Origin: Gammaproteobacteria bacterium
GTDB taxonomy: Bacteria > Pseudomonadota > Gammaproteobacteria > Burkholderiales > Thiobacillaceae
NCBI GenBank assembly: GCA_018820765.1
Contig: JAHJNN010000014.1
Location: 1-48,273 of the forward strand
Length of the DNA stretch: 48,273 nt
Direction: 5' to 3'
Shown: in pieces, positions 37,141 through 47,792 of the stretch
Numbering within the stretch: position 1 is the stretch's first letter
How the letters are laid out: each line of letters opens with the position of its first letter
The notes under the pieces: model-generated
Database searches by the model: none
Told to the model about the DNA's origin: nothing
Seen by the model: the letters and a program-made list of their open reading frames with translations, nothing else
Position numbers and translations under genes: made by a program

Positions 37141-37166
37141 TCGAATTCAAACTTGCTACCGCCGGC

Positions 37167-37280
37167 TTAACCCTGGCGCTGCTTGTGGCGCGGATCATCA
37201 CAGATCACGCGAACAACGCCCTTGCGACGTACGACCTTGCACTTGCGGCACATTTTCTTGACTGAAGCCTGCACTCTCAT
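37167..37280 (-). CDS. rpmJ: 50S ribosomal protein L36
   Basis: A 37-residue protein in the gap between infA and rps[21 protein letters not shown] and then [17 protein letters not shown]. The zinc ligands C11, C14, C27 and H32 are all present, so this is the zinc-binding (C+) form. It stabilises 23S rRNA near the peptidyl-transferase region. The position between secY/infA and rpsM is standard. Confidence 0.96.
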   Translation of the reverse strand: MRVQASVKKMCRKCKVVRRKGVVRVICDDPRHKQRQG

Positions 37281-37299
37281 GGTTTTCTCCATTCACTCG

Positions 37300-37317
37300 C
37301 CGGCAGCACGCTGCCGG
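37300..37317 (-). repeat. Hairpin between infA and rpmJ
   Basis: CCGGCAGC and GCTGCCGG flank two bases, forming a tight GC-rich stem in the 44-bp gap. No T-run follows in the direction of transcription, so termination is unlikely; it may affect mRNA processing. Confidence 0.5.
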
Positions 37318-37324
37318 TCAAAAA

Positions 37325-37543
37325 TCATTTGGCCCGGAAAACGATCCGGCCCTTGCTCAGATCGTAGGGCGTCAGTTCTACCGTGACCTTGTCTCCGGGA
37401 AGAATGCGGATGTAATGCATCCGCATCTTTCCCGATATATAGCCCAGCAAGACATGTCCATTTTCCAGTTTGACCCGGAATGTCGCGTTAGGAAGGTTTT
37501 CAACGACCTCACCCTGCATCTGGATGACATCTTCCTTAGACAT
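37325..37543 (-). CDS. infA: Translation initiation factor IF-1
   Basis: A 72-residue OB-fold protein that occupies the ribosomal A site during initiation. [20 protein letters not shown] and [20 protein letters not shown] are diagnostic. The ATG at 37541-37543 overlaps the secY stop by one base (TGATG), so translation is coupled. The secY-infA-rpmJ order is usual in betaproteobacteria. Confidence 0.97.
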   Translation of the reverse strand: MSKEDVIQMQGEVVENLPNATFRVKLENGHVLLGYISGKMRMHYIRILPGDKVTVELTPYDLSKGRIVFRAK

Positions 37544-38856
37544 CAGCGCCCCACAAAACCATTCTTGAAATTCGCTTTCTTCAACAGACCCTCGTACTGG
37601 TGCGACATGACATACGCCTGGACCTGCGCCATGAAATCCATGGTCACCACTACAATGATCAGCAGGGACGTTCCGCCAAAGTAGAAAGGAACGTTCCATT
37701 TCAAAATCAGAAACTCGGGCAACAAGCACACCAGGGTGATGTAGATCGCGCCCACCAGCGTCAGCCGGGTCAAAATCTTGTCGATGTAGCGAGCGGTCTG
37801 ATCACCCGGACGGATGCCCGGAACGAACGCACCGCTCTTTTTCAGGTTGTCTGCCGTTTCCTTGGGATTGAACACCAGGGCGGTATAGAAAAAACAGAAA
37901 AAGATGATCGCCAGCGCATACAGCAAAACATACACGGGCTGTCCGGGCGCCAGCGTGGCGCCGATGTCCTTCAACCAGCCCAGGTTCTCACTGCTGCCGA
38001 ACCACCCCGCCAGCGTCGCCGGGAACAGGATGATGCTGGAGGCAAAAATCGGCGGGATCACCCCGGCCATGTTCAGCTTCAGCGGCAGGTGCGAGCTCTG
38101 GCCGCCCACCACCATCTTGCCAACCTGGCGCTTGGCGTAGTTCACCAGAATCTTGCGCTGTCCGCGCTCGACGAACACCACCAGCGCCGTAATCAGCAGC
38201 ACGCCGACGAACAGCATCAGCACCAGCGGGATCGAGAAGGCGCCGGTACGCGTCAATTCAAGCGTGCCGCCGATCGCGGACGGCAGTCCTGCCGCAATGC
38301 CGGCAAAAATGATGATCGAGATGCCGTTGCCCAGACCCCGTTCGGTAATCTGTTCGCCCAGCCACATCAGGAACATCGTGCCGGCGGTCAATGTAACCAC
38401 CGCGATCAGCCGAAACCCGTAACCCGGATCCAGCACAAGGCCCGCCTGCGACTCCAGCGCAATGGCAATACCGAGGGCCTGAAACAGCGCGAGGAACAGC
38501 GTGCCGTAACGGGTGTACTGCGTGATCTTGCGCCGCCCGGACTCGCCCTCTTTTTTCAGGGCTTCGAGCTGGGGCGAGACCGACGTCATCAACTGGACGA
38601 TGATCGACGCCGAAATGTAGGGCATGATGCCCAGCGCGAACACGCTGAAGCGCGAAAGCGCGCCGCCCGAGAACATGTTGAACATGCCCAGCATGCCGCC
38701 TTGCTGCGACTTGAACAGTTGGTCGAGCACCAGCGGATCGATACCCGGAACCGGAATGAAGGTGCCGATGCGGTAAACGATCAGTGCGCCAAGCAGGAAC
38801 AGCAGCCGGCGCTTGAGGTCGCCGAATTTGTTCAAACCGGTTTTGGGCGTAGCCAA
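37543..38856 (-). CDS. secY: Preprotein translocase subunit SecY
   Basis: Channel-forming core of the Sec translocon, an inner-membrane protein of 437 aa with ten helices. [20 protein letters not shown] begins TM1, the plug region contains [20 protein letters not shown], and the end is [11 protein letters not shown]. There is no ATG at the conserved N-terminus; TTG at 38854-38856, reading [17 protein letters not shown], fits best and has AGGA upstream. It follows rplO by 19 bp. Confidence 0.95.
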   Translation of the reverse strand: MATPKTGLNKFGDLKRRLLFLLGALIVYRIGTFIPVPGIDPLVLDQLFKSQQGGMLGMFNMFSGGALSRFSVFALGIMPYISASIIVQLMTSVSPQLEALKKEGESGRRKITQYTRYGTLFLALFQALGIAIALESQAGLVLDPGYGFRLIAVVTLTAGTMFLMWLGEQITERGLGNGISIIIFAGIAAGLPSAIGGTLELTRTGAFSIPLVLMLFVGVLLITALVVFVERGQRKILVNYAKRQVGKMVVGGQSSHLPLKLNMAGVIPPIFASSIILFPATLAGWFGSSENLGWLKDIGATLAPGQPVYVLLYALAIIFFCFFYTALVFNPKETADNLKKSGAFVPGIRPGDQTARYIDKILTRLTLVGAIYITLVCLLPEFLILKWNVPFYFGGTSLLIIVVVTMDFMAQVQAYVMSHQYEGLLKKANFKNGFVGR

Positions 38857-38875
38857 AGCGTGCGTCCTCGCTGAC

Positions 38876-39310
38876 TTAGTCGGCGATGGTGCCGCCGGCC
38901 GCTTCGATCGCGGCGCGCGCACCCTTGGTCACGGCGATTCCGCGCAGCTTGACGGCCTTGCCGATTTCGCCTGCCAGATAGACCTTGGCTGCCTTGGCAG
39001 CGGAGCCTACGACGCCAGCCTGCTTCAACACCAGCAGATCGATCTCGTCCACGCCGATTGCAGCCAGTTCATACAGGCGAACGTGCGCCGTATCGGCCTT
39101 GGTCAGCGAAACGAAGCCGCGCTTCGGAAGGCGACGATGCATCGGCATCTGACCGCCTTCGAAGCCCACCTTGTGGAAGCCGCCCGCACGGGATTTCTGG
39201 CCCTTGTGACCGCGGCCCGCAGTCTTACCCAGGCCGGAGCCAATGCCACGACCCAGGCGACGCTTGTTTTTCTTCGCGCCGTCAGCCGGTTTAATCGTAT
39301 TCAGTTCCAT
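38876..39310 (-). CDS. rplO: 50S ribosomal protein L15
   Basis: Large-subunit assembly protein of 144 aa. The Gly-rich N-terminal region [20 protein letters not shown] and the segment [18 protein letters not shown] are diagnostic. It is directly adjacent to rpmD, with the ATG immediately after the rpmD stop. Confidence 0.97.
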   Translation of the reverse strand: MELNTIKPADGAKKNKRRLGRGIGSGLGKTAGRGHKGQKSRAGGFHKVGFEGGQMPMHRRLPKRGFVSLTKADTAHVRLYELAAIGVDEIDLLVLKQAGVVGSAAKAAKVYLAGEIGKAVKLRGIAVTKGARAAIEAAGGTIAD

Positions 39311-39496
39311 TTAAGCCTCGCACTTCACCAGATAGGCGACTTTGGTAATCATGCCGCGGTTTTCGGGCGTATCCAGCACCTCGACCGTATGATGCATCCG
39401 ACGCAGACCCAGGCCACGCACGCAGGCGCGATGCGGCGCCTTGGTGCCAATCAGGCTTTTGATCAGCGTCACCTTGATTTTTTTCTGCTCGCTCAT
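39311..39496 (-). CDS. rpmD: 50S ribosomal protein L30
   Basis: A 61-residue large-subunit protein. [20 protein letters not shown] and [20 protein letters not shown] are characteristic. It lies 3 bp after rpsE and directly before rplO in the spc operon. Confidence 0.96.
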   Translation of the reverse strand: MSEQKKIKVTLIKSLIGTKAPHRACVRGLGLRRMHHTVEVLDTPENRGMITKVAYLVKCEA

Positions 39497-39499
39497 GGC

Positions 39500-40015
39500 T
39501 TACCCCGTGATGTCTTCGACAGACTTGCCACGCTTGGCCGCAATCTCGGACGGCGTGGACATTTTCAGCAGACCGTCGATCGTTGCACGCACGACGTTAT
39601 AGGGATTGGTCGACCCGAGGCACTTGGCAAGCACGTTCTGCACGCCCATCACCTCGAAAACGGCACGCATCGCACCACCGGCAATAATCCCGGTGCCTTC
39701 CGACGCCGGCTGGATCAGCACGCGCGAAGCGCCATGCTGGCCCACCACCGTATGGTGGAAGGTGCCGTTCTTCAGGCTGATCTTGACCAGCTTGCGGCGC
39801 GCTTCTTCCATTGCCTTCTGCACGGCAACCGGCACTTCACGGGACTTGCCCTTGCCCATGCCGATGCCGCCGTCGCCATCGCCGACCACGGTCAGCGCGG
39901 CAAAACCCATGATCCGACCACCCTTCACCACTTTGGTGACGCGGTTGATCGAGATCATCTTTTCGCGCAAGCCGTCGCCGCGCTCTTCGTTACTAGTAGG
40001 TGCTGTACGGGCCAT
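39500..40015 (-). CDS. rpsE: 30S ribosomal protein S5
   Basis: Fidelity-related small-subunit protein of 171 aa. The N-terminal double-stranded RNA-binding domain contains [20 protein letters not shown] and [18 protein letters not shown], where streptomycin- and spectinomycin-related substitutions occur in other species. The C-terminal domain has [20 protein letters not shown]. It lies 15 bp after rplR. Confidence 0.97.
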   Translation of the reverse strand: MARTAPTSNEERGDGLREKMISINRVTKVVKGGRIMGFAALTVVGDGDGGIGMGKGKSREVPVAVQKAMEEARRKLVKISLKNGTFHHTVVGQHGASRVLIQPASEGTGIIAGGAMRAVFEVMGVQNVLAKCLGSTNPYNVVRATIDGLLKMSTPSEIAAKRGKSVEDITG

Positions 40016-40030
40016 CTTGATTCTGCCTCG

Positions 40031-40384
40031 TTAAAAAACCAAACCGCCTTCACGCGCGGCATCAGCCAGGGCTTTCACACGCCCATGAAACTGGAAACCC
40101 GCACGGTCGAAAGCCACTTTTTCAATGCCCAAACCTTTTGCCTTTTCAGCCAGGCGCTTGCCCACCGCAGCTGCAGCCGCGACGTTGCCGCCATTGCCCA
40201 GTTCGGCGCGCATGTCCTTGTCGTTGGACGATGCGCTGACCATCACCGTGCCGCCGTCCGCCGAAATGATCTGCGCGTAGACATGGCTGTTGGTGCGATG
40301 GATGGCCAGGCGAATCGCCTTGACGGCCGCGATTTTGGCGCGGGTTTTGCGCGCTCTGCGAATCCGTGATTGCTTGGTGTTCAT
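40031..40384 (-). CDS. rplR: 50S ribosomal protein L18
   Basis: 5S rRNA-binding protein of 117 aa. The Arg/Lys-rich start [15 protein letters not shown] and the segment [17 protein letters not shown], with the C-terminal [20 protein letters not shown], are diagnostic. It follows rplF by 16 bp. Confidence 0.97.
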   Translation of the reverse strand: MNTKQSRIRRARKTRAKIAAVKAIRLAIHRTNSHVYAQIISADGGTVMVSASSNDKDMRAELGNGGNVAAAAAVGKRLAEKAKGLGIEKVAFDRAGFQFHGRVKALADAAREGGLVF

Positions 40385-40400
40385 TTTCTGTCCTTAAGCC

Positions 40401-40931
40401 TTACTTCTTCTTGGTCTCTTTCTTGATAACCACTTCGTCGCTATAGCGCACGCCCTTGCCCTTATAGGGCTCCGGCGGACGGTACGCGCGCACATCAGCG
40501 GCTACCTGCCCAACGACCTGACGATCAATACCCTTGATCACAATTTCGGTTTGCGTCGGCGTCTCGACCTTGATTCCCGCGGGCATCTTGTGCACCACAG
40601 GATGCGAGAAACCCAGCGTCAGATTCAACGCATCGCCCTGAGCCTGCGCACGGTATCCGACGCCGACCAGCAGCAGCTTCTTCTCGAAGCCCTTGGTGAC
40701 GCCCTGAACCATGTTGTTGACCAGTGCTCGCAGAGTACCCGCCATGGCATTCGCCTGGATGCTTCCGCTGGTGGGCGCAAAAGTGATCACACCATCGTTG
40801 AGCGCAACCGAGACGTCGCTCGACATCGGCCGGCTCATTGCGCCCAGCGGGCCCTTGACCGAAATCGCGCCACCAAGCGCAACTTCGACGCCTTTCGGCA
40901 ACGTAATAGGATTATTGGCTACACGTGACAT
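40401..40931 (-). CDS. rplF: 50S ribosomal protein L6
   Basis: Large-subunit protein of 176 aa near the factor-binding site, with two duplicated domains. [16 protein letters not shown] and [20 protein letters not shown] mark the family, as does [16 protein letters not shown] near the C-terminus. It follows rpsH by 12 bp. Confidence 0.97.
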   Translation of the reverse strand: MSRVANNPITLPKGVEVALGGAISVKGPLGAMSRPMSSDVSVALNDGVITFAPTSGSIQANAMAGTLRALVNNMVQGVTKGFEKKLLLVGVGYRAQAQGDALNLTLGFSHPVVHKMPAGIKVETPTQTEIVIKGIDRQVVGQVAADVRAYRPPEPYKGKGVRYSDEVVIKKETKKK

Positions 40932-40943
40932 ATCCGCTCCCTC

Positions 40944-41339
40944 TTACGCAACCACGCACAGGACTTCGCCACCCACGCCCTTGGCGCGAGCATGGCGGTC
41001 CGTCATGACGCCGCTGGACGTCGACACGATGGCAACGCCAAGGCCGTTCATCACGCGCGGCAGATCTTCGGCACCCTTGTAGATGCGCAAACCAGGCTTG
41101 CTCACACGCTCGATGCGCTCGATCACCGGACGCCCGGCGTAATACTTGAGCTGCAATTCAAGCTCGGGCTTGCCGGCCTCGCCACGAATGGCGAAGTCTT
41201 CAATATAACCCTCGTCCTTCAGCACTTTGGCAATCGCCACTTTGACCTTGGAAGAAGGCATCGTGACGGCCGCTTTTTCGACCGCTTGCGCATTGCGGAT
41301 GCGGGTCAGCATGTCCGCGATGGGATCACTCATACTCAT
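40944..41339 (-). CDS. rpsH: 30S ribosomal protein S8
   Basis: Primary 16S-binding protein of 131 aa, in E. coli also the translational repressor of the spc operon. The start [20 protein letters not shown] and the C-terminal [20 protein letters not shown] are diagnostic. The start chosen includes the first Met of MSMSDPIAD; the second Met is equally possible. It follows rpsN by 12 bp. Confidence 0.96.
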   Translation of the reverse strand: MSMSDPIADMLTRIRNAQAVEKAAVTMPSSKVKVAIAKVLKDEGYIEDFAIRGEAGKPELELQLKYYAGRPVIERIERVSKPGLRIYKGAEDLPRVMNGLGVAIVSTSSGVMTDRHARAKGVGGEVLCVVA

Positions 41340-41351
41340 ATCGTTTGCCCC

Positions 41352-41657
41352 TTACCAGCTTGCCTTGACGATGCCCGGGATTTCGCCCCGCATCGCATAC
41401 TCACGCAGCTTGCCGCGCGCCAGGCCGAATTTGCTGAACACGCCACGCGGACGTCCCGTCAGCTGACAGCGGTTACGCTGGCGAACCGGACTGGCGTCAC
41501 GCGGCAGTTCCTGCAAGGCCTTGTACGCCGCCATGCGATCTTCTTCGCTGGTCTGGACGTTGGCGATCACAGCTTTGAGCTCGGCACGCTTGGCGGCATA
41601 TTTCTTCACCATGCGCGCGCGCTTTTCTTCACGATTAATCAAGGATAACTTGGCCAT
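41352..41657 (-). CDS. rpsN: 30S ribosomal protein S14 (zinc-free form)
   Basis: Small-subunit head protein of 101 aa. The start [20 protein letters not shown] is conserved, so the ATG at 41655-41657 is used and a longer upstream frame ignored. The long length and the lack of a CxxC pair show the C- (zinc-independent) form. [20 protein letters not shown] is diagnostic. It follows rplE by 7 bp. Confidence 0.96.
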   Translation of the reverse strand: MAKLSLINREEKRARMVKKYAAKRAELKAVIANVQTSEEDRMAAYKALQELPRDASPVRQRNRCQLTGRPRGVFSKFGLARGKLREYAMRGEIPGIVKASW

Positions 41658-41664
41658 GCCTACC

Positions 41665-42204
41665 TCAATTCTTGAACGGAAAACTGAAGGCGGCAAGCAG
41701 GGCTCGCGCTTCATCATCAGTCTTGGCGGTGGTGGTAATGGTGATGTTCATGCCACGCAGCGCGTCGATCTTGTCGTACTCGATCTCGGGGAAAATGATC
41801 TGTTCCTTGACGCCCATGTTGTAGTTGCCACGGCCATCGAAGGACTTGCCCGAAATACCCCGGAAGTCGCGGATACGCGGCATCGCCACCGTCACCAGAC
41901 GATCCAGGAACTCGTACATCTGCCCGCGGCGCAGGGTCACCATGCAGCCCACGGGATAGTTTTCACGGATCTTGAAACCCGCGATCGACTTCTTGGACTT
42001 GGTCACCACCGGCTTCTGACCCGCGATCTTCTGCATGTCCGACACCGCGTGATCCATCACCTTCTTGTCAGCCACCGCTTCACCGACGCCCATGTTCAGG
42101 GTGATCTTCTTGATGCGGGGGACTTCCATGACGGACTTGTAGCCAAACTGTTCGACCAGCTTGGGCACCACCGTCTCACGATAAAATTCTTGAAAACGCG
42201 CCAT
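41665..42204 (-). CDS. rplE: 50S ribosomal protein L5
   Basis: Central protuberance protein of 179 aa that binds 5S r[43 protein letters not shown] and the terminal [20 protein letters not shown] are diagnostic. The ATG lies 2 bp after the rplX stop. Confidence 0.97.
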   Translation of the reverse strand: MARFQEFYRETVVPKLVEQFGYKSVMEVPRIKKITLNMGVGEAVADKKVMDHAVSDMQKIAGQKPVVTKSKKSIAGFKIRENYPVGCMVTLRRGQMYEFLDRLVTVAMPRIRDFRGISGKSFDGRGNYNMGVKEQIIFPEIEYDKIDALRGMNITITTTAKTDDEARALLAAFSFPFKN

Positions 42205-42206
42205 GA

Positions 42207-42530
42207 TTACCCCTGTGCGTCAACCATTTCGCCATTGGACTTGTACACACGCACTTTGCGGCCGTCCTCCAGCACCTTGTAACCCACGCGATCCGCCTTC
42301 TGCGTGCCGACATTGAACAATGCGACATTGGAAGCCTGGATCGGCATTTCCTTTTCGACGATCCCACCCTGGATGTTGCGCATGGGATTCGGCTTCTGAT
42401 GTTTCTTGACGCGGTTGACGCCTTCAACCAGAACATGACCGTCGTCAAGCACCTTCAGCACAACGCCGCGCTTGCCCTTGTCTTTTCCGGCCAGGACGAT
42501 CACCTGATCGCTTTTATGAATTCGTGCCAT
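42207..42530 (-). CDS. rplX: 50S ribosomal protein L24
   Basis: Assembly initiator protein of 107 aa with a KOW motif: [19 protein letters not shown] followed by [17 protein letters not shown]. It lies 9 bp after rplN and 2 bp before rplE. Confidence 0.97.
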   Translation of the reverse strand: MARIHKSDQVIVLAGKDKGKRGVVLKVLDDGHVLVEGVNRVKKHQKPNPMRNIQGGIVEKEMPIQASNVALFNVGTQKADRVGYKVLEDGRKVRVYKSNGEMVDAQG

Positions 42531-42539
42531 GATTCCCTC

Positions 42540-42908
42540 TCACAGAACCTCGGGCGCCAGCGAGACGATCTTCATGAACTTCTCGGTACGCAACTCACGG
42601 GTAACCGGCCCGAAGATGCGGGTGCCGATCGGCTCTAACTTGTTGTTCAGCAACACTGCGGCATTGCCATCAAAGCGCACCAGCGAACCATCCGGGCGCC
42701 GCACGCCTTTGGCGGTGCGAACCACCACAGCATTGTAAATGTCGCCCTTTTTCACGCGACCGCGCGGCGCAGCATCCTTGATGCTGACCTTGATGATGTC
42801 GCCCACGCTTGCGTAGCGACGATGGCTGCCGCCCAACACCTTGATGCACATAACCGAGCGTGCACCAGTGTTGTCCGCCACATCCAATACGGACTGCATC
42901 TGAATCAT
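42540..42908 (-). CDS. rplN: 50S ribosomal protein L14
   Basis: Protein of 122 aa at the subunit interface. [40 protein letters not shown] and [13 protein letters not shown] are diagnostic. It is the first gene after a 171-bp gap following rpsQ; in E. coli the spc operon begins at exactly this gene. AGTTGGAGG lies upstream of the ATG. Confidence 0.97.
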   Translation of the reverse strand: MIQMQSVLDVADNTGARSVMCIKVLGGSHRRYASVGDIIKVSIKDAAPRGRVKKGDIYNAVVVRTAKGVRRPDGSLVRFDGNAAVLLNNKLEPIGTRIFGPVTRELRTEKFMKIVSLAPEVL

Positions 42909-43037
42909 TTAAATTGCCTCCAACTTAATCCACCACACCGGCGGCCAGTTTTGGATCCCGTTCGGGAGAAAATCCCGCTTGACGCGGAACTACTTGAGTC
43001 GGCGAACCGGACACAACCCAACCGGCTCACCAACCGG

Positions 43038-43060
43038 AAAACCCGGCACTATACCGGGTC
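43038..43060 (-). terminator. Possible attenuator between rpsQ and rplN
   Basis: On the minus strand ACCCGG-TATAGTG-CCGGGT is followed by TTT, a short GC hairpin with a minimal T-tract. It lies 20 bp after rpsQ, at the conventional S10/spc border. It looks like a weak, partial terminator. I see no convincing promoter in the remaining 42909-43037. Confidence 0.5.
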
Positions 43061-43079
43061 TTGAAGCCTCACGCAAGCG

Positions 43080-43343
43080 TTATACGCGTGCGCGCTCAAT
43101 CAGTTTGCTGACCGTCCAAGCCTTGGTGCGGGAGAGCTTGCGCGACTCCTCGATCTGCACCATGTCGCCTTCGTGAAACTCGTTGTTTTCATCGTGGGCG
43201 TGATACTTCTTGGACAGCCGGATCACCTTGCCGATGACCGGATGCTTGACGCGACGCTCGACCAGCACTGTGACCGTCTTGTTCATCTTGTCGCTCACCA
43301 CACGCCCAGTCAGCGTGCGCACCATTTTCTTGATTTCAGTCAT
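43080..43343 (-). CDS. rpsQ: 30S ribosomal protein S17
   Basis: Primary 16S-binding OB-fold protein of 87 aa. [40 protein letters not shown] and [18 protein letters not shown] are diagnostic. The ATG overlaps the rpmC stop by four bases. It is the last gene of the S10 group before the 171-bp gap. Confidence 0.97.
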   Translation of the reverse strand: MTEIKKMVRTLTGRVVSDKMNKTVTVLVERRVKHPVIGKVIRLSKKYHAHDENNEFHEGDMVQIEESRKLSRTKAWTVSKLIERARV

Positions 43344-43534
43344 GCTTGACCCGCCTTCTCGCGCATAATCGTCTTGACGCGTGCGATATCACGACGCAAC
43401 TTGCCAAGGTCGGCAGTCTTGGTCGACTGCTGGGTGGCCACCTGCATACGCAGGGCAAAGTGGGCACGCAGCAGGGATTCAAGTTCCTGCTTCAGTTCAG
43501 CGGCATTCTTGCCGCGCATTTCTTTTGTGTTCAT
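43340..43534 (-). CDS. rpmC: 50S ribosomal protein L29
   Basis: A 64-residue protein near the tunnel exit, part of the docking site for trigger factor and [23 protein letters not shown] and [15 protein letters not shown] are typical. GTG and ATG stand side by side after the rplP stop; the ATG at 43532-43534 is preferred because GGAG is at a better distance. Confidence 0.95.
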   Translation of the reverse strand: MNTKEMRGKNAAELKQELESLLRAHFALRMQVATQQSTKTADLGKLRRDIARVKTIMREKAGQA

Positions 43535-43537
43535 CAC

Positions 43538-43954
43538 TCAGCTCCCGATCATGCGGGTCACGAAGGTGGTCGCGATCGGCAGCTTGGCCGCGGCCAGGCG
43601 GAAAGCCTCGCGTGCCAGTGTCTCGTTCACGCCATCCATCTCGTACAAAACCTTGCCCGGCTGGATTTCGGCGACATAGTATTCCGGCGCACCCTTGCCG
43701 TTACCCATACGCACTTCGGCCGGCTTACGCGAAATCGGCTTGTCCGGGAAAATGCGGATCCAGATGCGGCCGCCACGTTTGATATGACGGGTCATGGCAC
43801 GACGCGCTGCTTCGATCTGACGTGCAGTCAAACGACCACGGCCGACCGCTTTGAGCCCGAAGTCGCCAAAGCTGACATCGGCACCACGAGTCGCCAGGCC
43901 GGTGTTACGGCCCTTCTGTTCCTTGCGGAATTTTCTTCTAGCTGGCTGCAGCAT
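43538..43954 (-). CDS. rplP: 50S ribosomal protein L16
   Basis: Late-assembly protein of 138 aa near the A-site t[43 protein letters not shown] and [20 protein letters not shown] are diagnostic. Its first 17 bases overlap the end of rpsC in another frame, a common coupling in this operon. Confidence 0.97.
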   Translation of the reverse strand: MLQPARRKFRKEQKGRNTGLATRGADVSFGDFGLKAVGRGRLTARQIEAARRAMTRHIKRGGRIWIRIFPDKPISRKPAEVRMGNGKGAPEYYVAEIQPGKVLYEMDGVNETLAREAFRLAAAKLPIATTFVTRMIGS

Positions 43955-44642
43955 GTTTCACTCCTGATTTCTTGCCGCGCTTTTCCGGTTCGGCTGCCGC
44001 AGGCTGTTCGCTGCGGTTGAGCGCATCGCCCTTGTAAACCCATACCTTGATGCCGATGATGCCGTAGGTCGTCTTCGCTTCGGCAAAACCGTAGTCGATT
44101 TCCGCACGCAGGGTGTGGAGCGGCACACGGCCTTCACGGTACCACTCGGTACGGGCGATTTCCGCACCGTTCAAGCGACCCGAGCTCATGATCTTGATGC
44201 CCTGCGCACCCAGGCGCATGGCATTCTGCATGGCGCGCTTCATGGCGCGGCGGAACATCACGCGCTTTTCGAGCTGCTGGGCAATGCCGTCAGCAATGAT
44301 CTGGGCATCGGTTTCCGGCTTGCGCACTTCCTCGATGTTGACGTGCACGGGCACCGTCATCAGGCGTGCCAGCTCGCTGCGCAGCACCTCGATGTCTTCG
44401 CCCTTCTTGCCGATCACCACACCGGGGCGACCGCTGAAAATCGTGATGCGTGCGTTCTTGGCCGGGCGCTCGATCAGCACCTTGGAGATGGACGCGTGCG
44501 CAAGCTTCTTTTTCAGATAGTCGCGAACCTTGATGTCCTCCAGCAGGGTGCTGGCGAAGTTGCGGTTCGAACCGTACCACTTGGCGGTCCAGATACGCTG
44601 GACACCAAGACGGAATCCAATCGGATGTATTTTTTGTCCCAT
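43938..44642 (-). CDS. rpsC: 30S ribosomal protein S3
   Basis: Head protein at the mRNA entry channel, 234 aa. The N-terminal KH domain ([20 protein letters not shown]) and the C-terminal region ([34 protein letters not shown]) are clear. A basic and Ala-rich tail follows. It starts 9 bp after rplV. Confidence 0.97.
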   Translation of the reverse strand: MGQKIHPIGFRLGVQRIWTAKWYGSNRNFASTLLEDIKVRDYLKKKLAHASISKVLIERPAKNARITIFSGRPGVVIGKKGEDIEVLRSELARLMTVPVHVNIEEVRKPETDAQIIADGIAQQLEKRVMFRRAMKRAMQNAMRLGAQGIKIMSSGRLNGAEIARTEWYREGRVPLHTLRAEIDYGFAEAKTTYGIIGIKVWVYKGDALNRSEQPAAAEPEKRGKKSGVKHAAAS

Positions 44643-44651
44643 GCCGCTTCC

Positions 44652-44981
44652 TTAATCCCCAACCGTCACACTGATGTGACAGGTCGGCTTGCTAATACGG
44701 TTGCCACGGCCTTTGGCACGGGCAGTGAAGCGCTTCAGCACCGAACCCTGGTCGACGCAGATCGTCTTGACCTTCAGGGTGTCGATATCGGCACCTTCGT
44801 TGTGCTCGGCATTGGCAATCGCCGACTCCAGCACTTTCTTGATGATGCCCGCGCCTTTTTTGGGGCTGAAGGCCAGGATGTTCAGCGCCTTCTCGACGCG
44901 CAGACCACGGATCTGGTCAGCAACCAGACGGCCTTTCTGTGCGGACAGGCGGGTACCACGCAAAATTGCAGAAACTTCCAT
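44652..44981 (-). CDS. rplV: 50S ribosomal protein L22
   Basis: Tunnel-lining protein of 109 aa. [20 protein letters not shown] and the beta-hairpin segment [20 protein letters not shown] are diagnostic. Two ATG codons stand in tandem; the second (44979-44981) is better spaced from AGGAG. It follows rpsS by 10 bp. Confidence 0.96.
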   Translation of the reverse strand: MEVSAILRGTRLSAQKGRLVADQIRGLRVEKALNILAFSPKKGAGIIKKVLESAIANAEHNEGADIDTLKVKTICVDQGSVLKRFTARAKGRGNRISKPTCHISVTVGD

Positions 44982-44991
44982 CATGCGCTCC

Positions 44992-45267
44992 TTATTTCTT
45001 CGCCTTCTTGTCCGCAACGTGACCCTTGAAGGTACGCGTCAGGGAAAACTCACCCAGCTTGTGACCGACCATGTTCTCGGTCACGAAAACCGGCACATGC
45101 TGACGACCGTTGTGCACCGCAATCGTCAGACCGATGAAGTCCGGCAACACGGTGGAACGACGCGACCAGGTCTTGACCGGACGCTTGTCATTGGAGCCAC
45201 GGACGGCTTCAATCTTTTTCAGCAAATGCCCGTCAACGAAGGGGCCTTTTTTAATTGAACGTGCCAT
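44992..45267 (-). CDS. rpsS: 30S ribosomal protein S19
   Basis: Head protein of 91 aa near the A site. [40 protein letters not shown] and [16 protein letters not shown] are diagnostic. It follows rplB by 15 bp. Confidence 0.97.
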   Translation of the reverse strand: MARSIKKGPFVDGHLLKKIEAVRGSNDKRPVKTWSRRSTVLPDFIGLTIAVHNGRQHVPVFVTENMVGHKLGEFSLTRTFKGHVADKKAKK

Positions 45268-45282
45268 ATCTATCTACCTCAA

Positions 45283-46110
45283 TCAGCGCGCGTTGCGGCG
45301 GCGGACGATCATGTTGGAGGTGCGCTTGTTGCTGCGGGTACGGTAACCCTTGGTCGGCGTACCCCACGGGCTGACCGGATGACGGCCTGCCGCGGTACGG
45401 CCTTCGCCACCACCGTGCGGGTGGTCACACGGGTTCATCACCACACCACGCACCGTCGGGCGGATACCGCGCCAGCGATTGGCGCCGGCCTTGCCGATCG
45501 AACGCAGGCTGTGCTCTTCGTTGCCCGCCTCGCCCAGCGTGGCGCGGCAATCGACGTGCACCTTGCGAATCTCGCCCGAACGCAGTCGCAACTGGGCGTA
45601 GCTGCCTTCACGTGCCAGCAGCTGCACCGAAGTGCCGGCCGAACGTGCGATCTGCGCGCCCTTGCCCGGCATCATCTCGACGCAATGCACCGTGCTGCCG
45701 ACCGGGATGCTGCGCAGCGGCAGGCAGTTGCCGGCCTTGATCGGCGCCTCGGCGCCGCTCAGCAGCTGCGCACCCACCGTGACGCCACGCGGCGCGATGA
45801 TGTAGCGGCGCTCGCCATCGGCATAGCACAGCAGGGCCAGATGCGCAGTGCGGTTGGGGTCGTATTCCAGGCGCTCGACCTTCGCCGGCACGCCGTCCTT
45901 GTTGCGGCGGAAATCGACCACACGGTAATGCTGCTTGTGGCCGCCACCCTTGTGACGCACCGTGATATGTCCGTTGTTGTTGCGACCCGAGCCGCGCTTC
46001 TTCGGTTCGAGCAATGCCGCGACCGGCTTGCCTTTGTGCAGGCCGGGGGTAACGACCTTGACGACCGCACGACGGCCGGCGGAAGTAGGTTTAACTTTAA
46101 TCAGTGCCAT
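45283..46110 (-). CDS. rplB: 50S ribosomal protein L2
   Basis: Core protein of 275 aa needed for subunit association and peptidyl-transfer architecture. [20 protein letters not shown], the Cys-containing [20 protein letters not shown], and the C-terminal [17 protein letters not shown] with the functionally important histidine are present. It follows rplW by 12 bp. Confidence 0.97.
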   Translation of the reverse strand: MALIKVKPTSAGRRAVVKVVTPGLHKGKPVAALLEPKKRGSGRNNNGHITVRHKGGGHKQHYRVVDFRRNKDGVPAKVERLEYDPNRTAHLALLCYADGERRYIIAPRGVTVGAQLLSGAEAPIKAGNCLPLRSIPVGSTVHCVEMMPGKGAQIARSAGTSVQLLAREGSYAQLRLRSGEIRKVHVDCRATLGEAGNEEHSLRSIGKAGANRWRGIRPTVRGVVMNPCDHPHGGGEGRTAAGRHPVSPWGTPTKGYRTRSNKRTSNMIVRRRNAR

Positions 46111-46122
46111 GGTTTTTCTTCC

Positions 46123-46428
46123 TTACTGACCGGCCGCGAAATCGATGTCCTGACCCGGCTTCAGGGTGACATACGCTTTTTTCCAGTTGTCACGGCGACC
46201 CGTAACACGACCGGAACGCTTGACCTTGCCCTTGACGTTCAGCACCTGGACGCCCGCGACCTCGACCTTGAACAGGCTGGCGACAGCCGCGCCGATTTCC
46301 TGCTTGGTCGCGTCGGGCAACACGCGAAACACCACCTGGTTCAGCTTGTCCGCGACGCGCGTGCTCTTTTCGGAGATCACCGGCGCGAGAATGACTTTGA
46401 GCAGACGCTCTTGACTGATCGCACCCAT
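46123..46428 (-). CDS. rplW: 50S ribosomal protein L23
   Basis: Tunnel-exit protein of 101 aa, a docking site for trigger factor and [23 protein letters not shown] and the C-terminal [20 protein letters not shown] are diagnostic. Start and rplD stop overlap by one base. Confidence 0.97.
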   Translation of the reverse strand: MGAISQERLLKVILAPVISEKSTRVADKLNQVVFRVLPDATKQEIGAAVASLFKVEVAGVQVLNVKGKVKRSGRVTGRRDNWKKAYVTLKPGQDIDFAAGQ

Positions 46429-47045
46429 TACACCATCTCCTCAAACTGCTTGATCGCCGCCCTGGTGATCAGCACGTTACCGAACTTGACCAGGCTCCAC
46501 GGATCCGCCTGATGCGGCTCGACCACATAGACATTCGGCAGATTGCGCGACGACAGCCACAGGTTGTCATCCACACTATCCGCAATAATCATCACCTTGC
46601 CATACCCCATCGACTTCAGCTTGCCGGCAAGCAGTTTGGTCTTGGGCGAATCGATGCCCAGGCTTTCCACCACCTTCAGCTTGCCCTCGCGCGCCAGCTG
46701 CGACAGGATGGTTGCCAGGCCCGCGCGATACATCTTGCGGTTGACCTTATGAGTAAAGTTCTCGTTCGGCTTGTTCGGGAAGGTCACACCACCCCCGCGC
46801 CAGATCGGGCTCGAGGTGCGGCCGGAACGCGCACGGCCGGTACCCTTTTGACGCCACGGCTTGTGCGTGGACGCGCTCACCTCGGCGCGCGTCAGCTGCG
46901 CACGGTTGCCGCTGCGGGCATTCGCCTGGAACGCGGTCACCACCTGATGAACCAGCGCCTCGTTGTAATCGCGACCAAAGGTTTCATCGGCAGCCGCCAC
47001 GCTGGCGACCTGCTGACCCTGGTCATTAATGACGGTCAAATCCAT
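46428..47045 (-). CDS. rplD: 50S ribosomal protein L4
   Basis: Tunnel-lining protein of 205 aa, in gammaproteobacteria also the repressor of the S10 operon. The extended loop [20 protein letters not shown] and [20 protein letters not shown] is diagnostic. It overlaps rplC and rplW by one base at each end. Whether it regulates here is unknown; the operon's leader layout differs from that of E. coli. Confidence 0.97.
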   Translation of the reverse strand: MDLTVINDQGQQVASVAAADETFGRDYNEALVHQVVTAFQANARSGNRAQLTRAEVSASTHKPWRQKGTGRARSGRTSSPIWRGGGVTFPNKPNENFTHKVNRKMYRAGLATILSQLAREGKLKVVESLGIDSPKTKLLAGKLKSMGYGKVMIIADSVDDNLWLSSRNLPNVYVVEPHQADPWSLVKFGNVLITRAAIKQFEEMV

Positions 47046-47689
47046 TAGGCACCCCCTTTCACTGCCGGGCGAACCACAACATGACCACCCTTGGAACCCG
47101 GAACGGCACCCTTCAACAACACCAGTCCGCGCTCAGCATCGACGCGCACGACTTCAAGATTCTGCTTGGTGCAAGTCACCGCGCCCATATGGCCCGACAT
47201 GCGCTTGCCCGGGAACACACGACCCGGATCCTGCGCCATACCGATGGAACCCGGCACGTTGTGCGAACGCGAGTTACCGTGGGTGGCACGCTGCGATTTG
47301 AAGTTATGGCGCTTGATGGTGCCCGCAAAGCCCTTGCCCTGCGTCACACCGGTAACGTCCACCTTCTGGCCGGCCTGGAACAGCTCGACCGAAACCGAAG
47401 CGCCCGGCTGGTACTGCGAGGCAACCTCTGCGGACACGCGGAATTCGCGCAACAGTTCGCCCGCGTCCACACCCGCCTTGGCGAAATGTCCGGCTTCCGA
47501 TTTGCTGACACGGCTATTGCGGCGGCTGCCATAGGCGAGCTGCACAGCGGTATAACCGTCATTTTCTGACGTGCGAACCTGCGTCACACGATTGTTGGAC
47601 ATTTCCAGCACCGTCACCGGAACGGACGCGCCGTTCTCGGTGAAAATGCGGGTCATGCCGACCTTGCGGCCAACGAGCCCGATACTCAT
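47045..47689 (-). CDS. rplC: 50S ribosomal protein L3
   Basis: Early-assembly protein of 214 aa. The start [20 protein letters not shown] is the conserved N-terminus, fixing the ATG at 47687-47689. [20 protein letters not shown], including the Gln that is methylated by PrmB in some bacteria, is present. It is first after a 126-bp gap containing a strong promoter, so it heads a transcript separate from rpsJ. Confidence 0.97.
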   Translation of the reverse strand: MSIGLVGRKVGMTRIFTENGASVPVTVLEMSNNRVTQVRTSENDGYTAVQLAYGSRRNSRVSKSEAGHFAKAGVDAGELLREFRVSAEVASQYQPGASVSVELFQAGQKVDVTGVTQGKGFAGTIKRHNFKSQRATHGNSRSHNVPGSIGMAQDPGRVFPGKRMSGHMGAVTCTKQNLEVVRVDAERGLVLLKGAVPGSKGGHVVVRPAVKGGA

Positions 47690-47792
47690 CTTTGTATTTC
47701 CTATCTCAAGCCGGCAGCCGAAACTGTCCGACAAGGTTTGTAGGTGCCGATTACAATTGACCGGCGACTATTGATACAGCTGAAGGGGCGGC

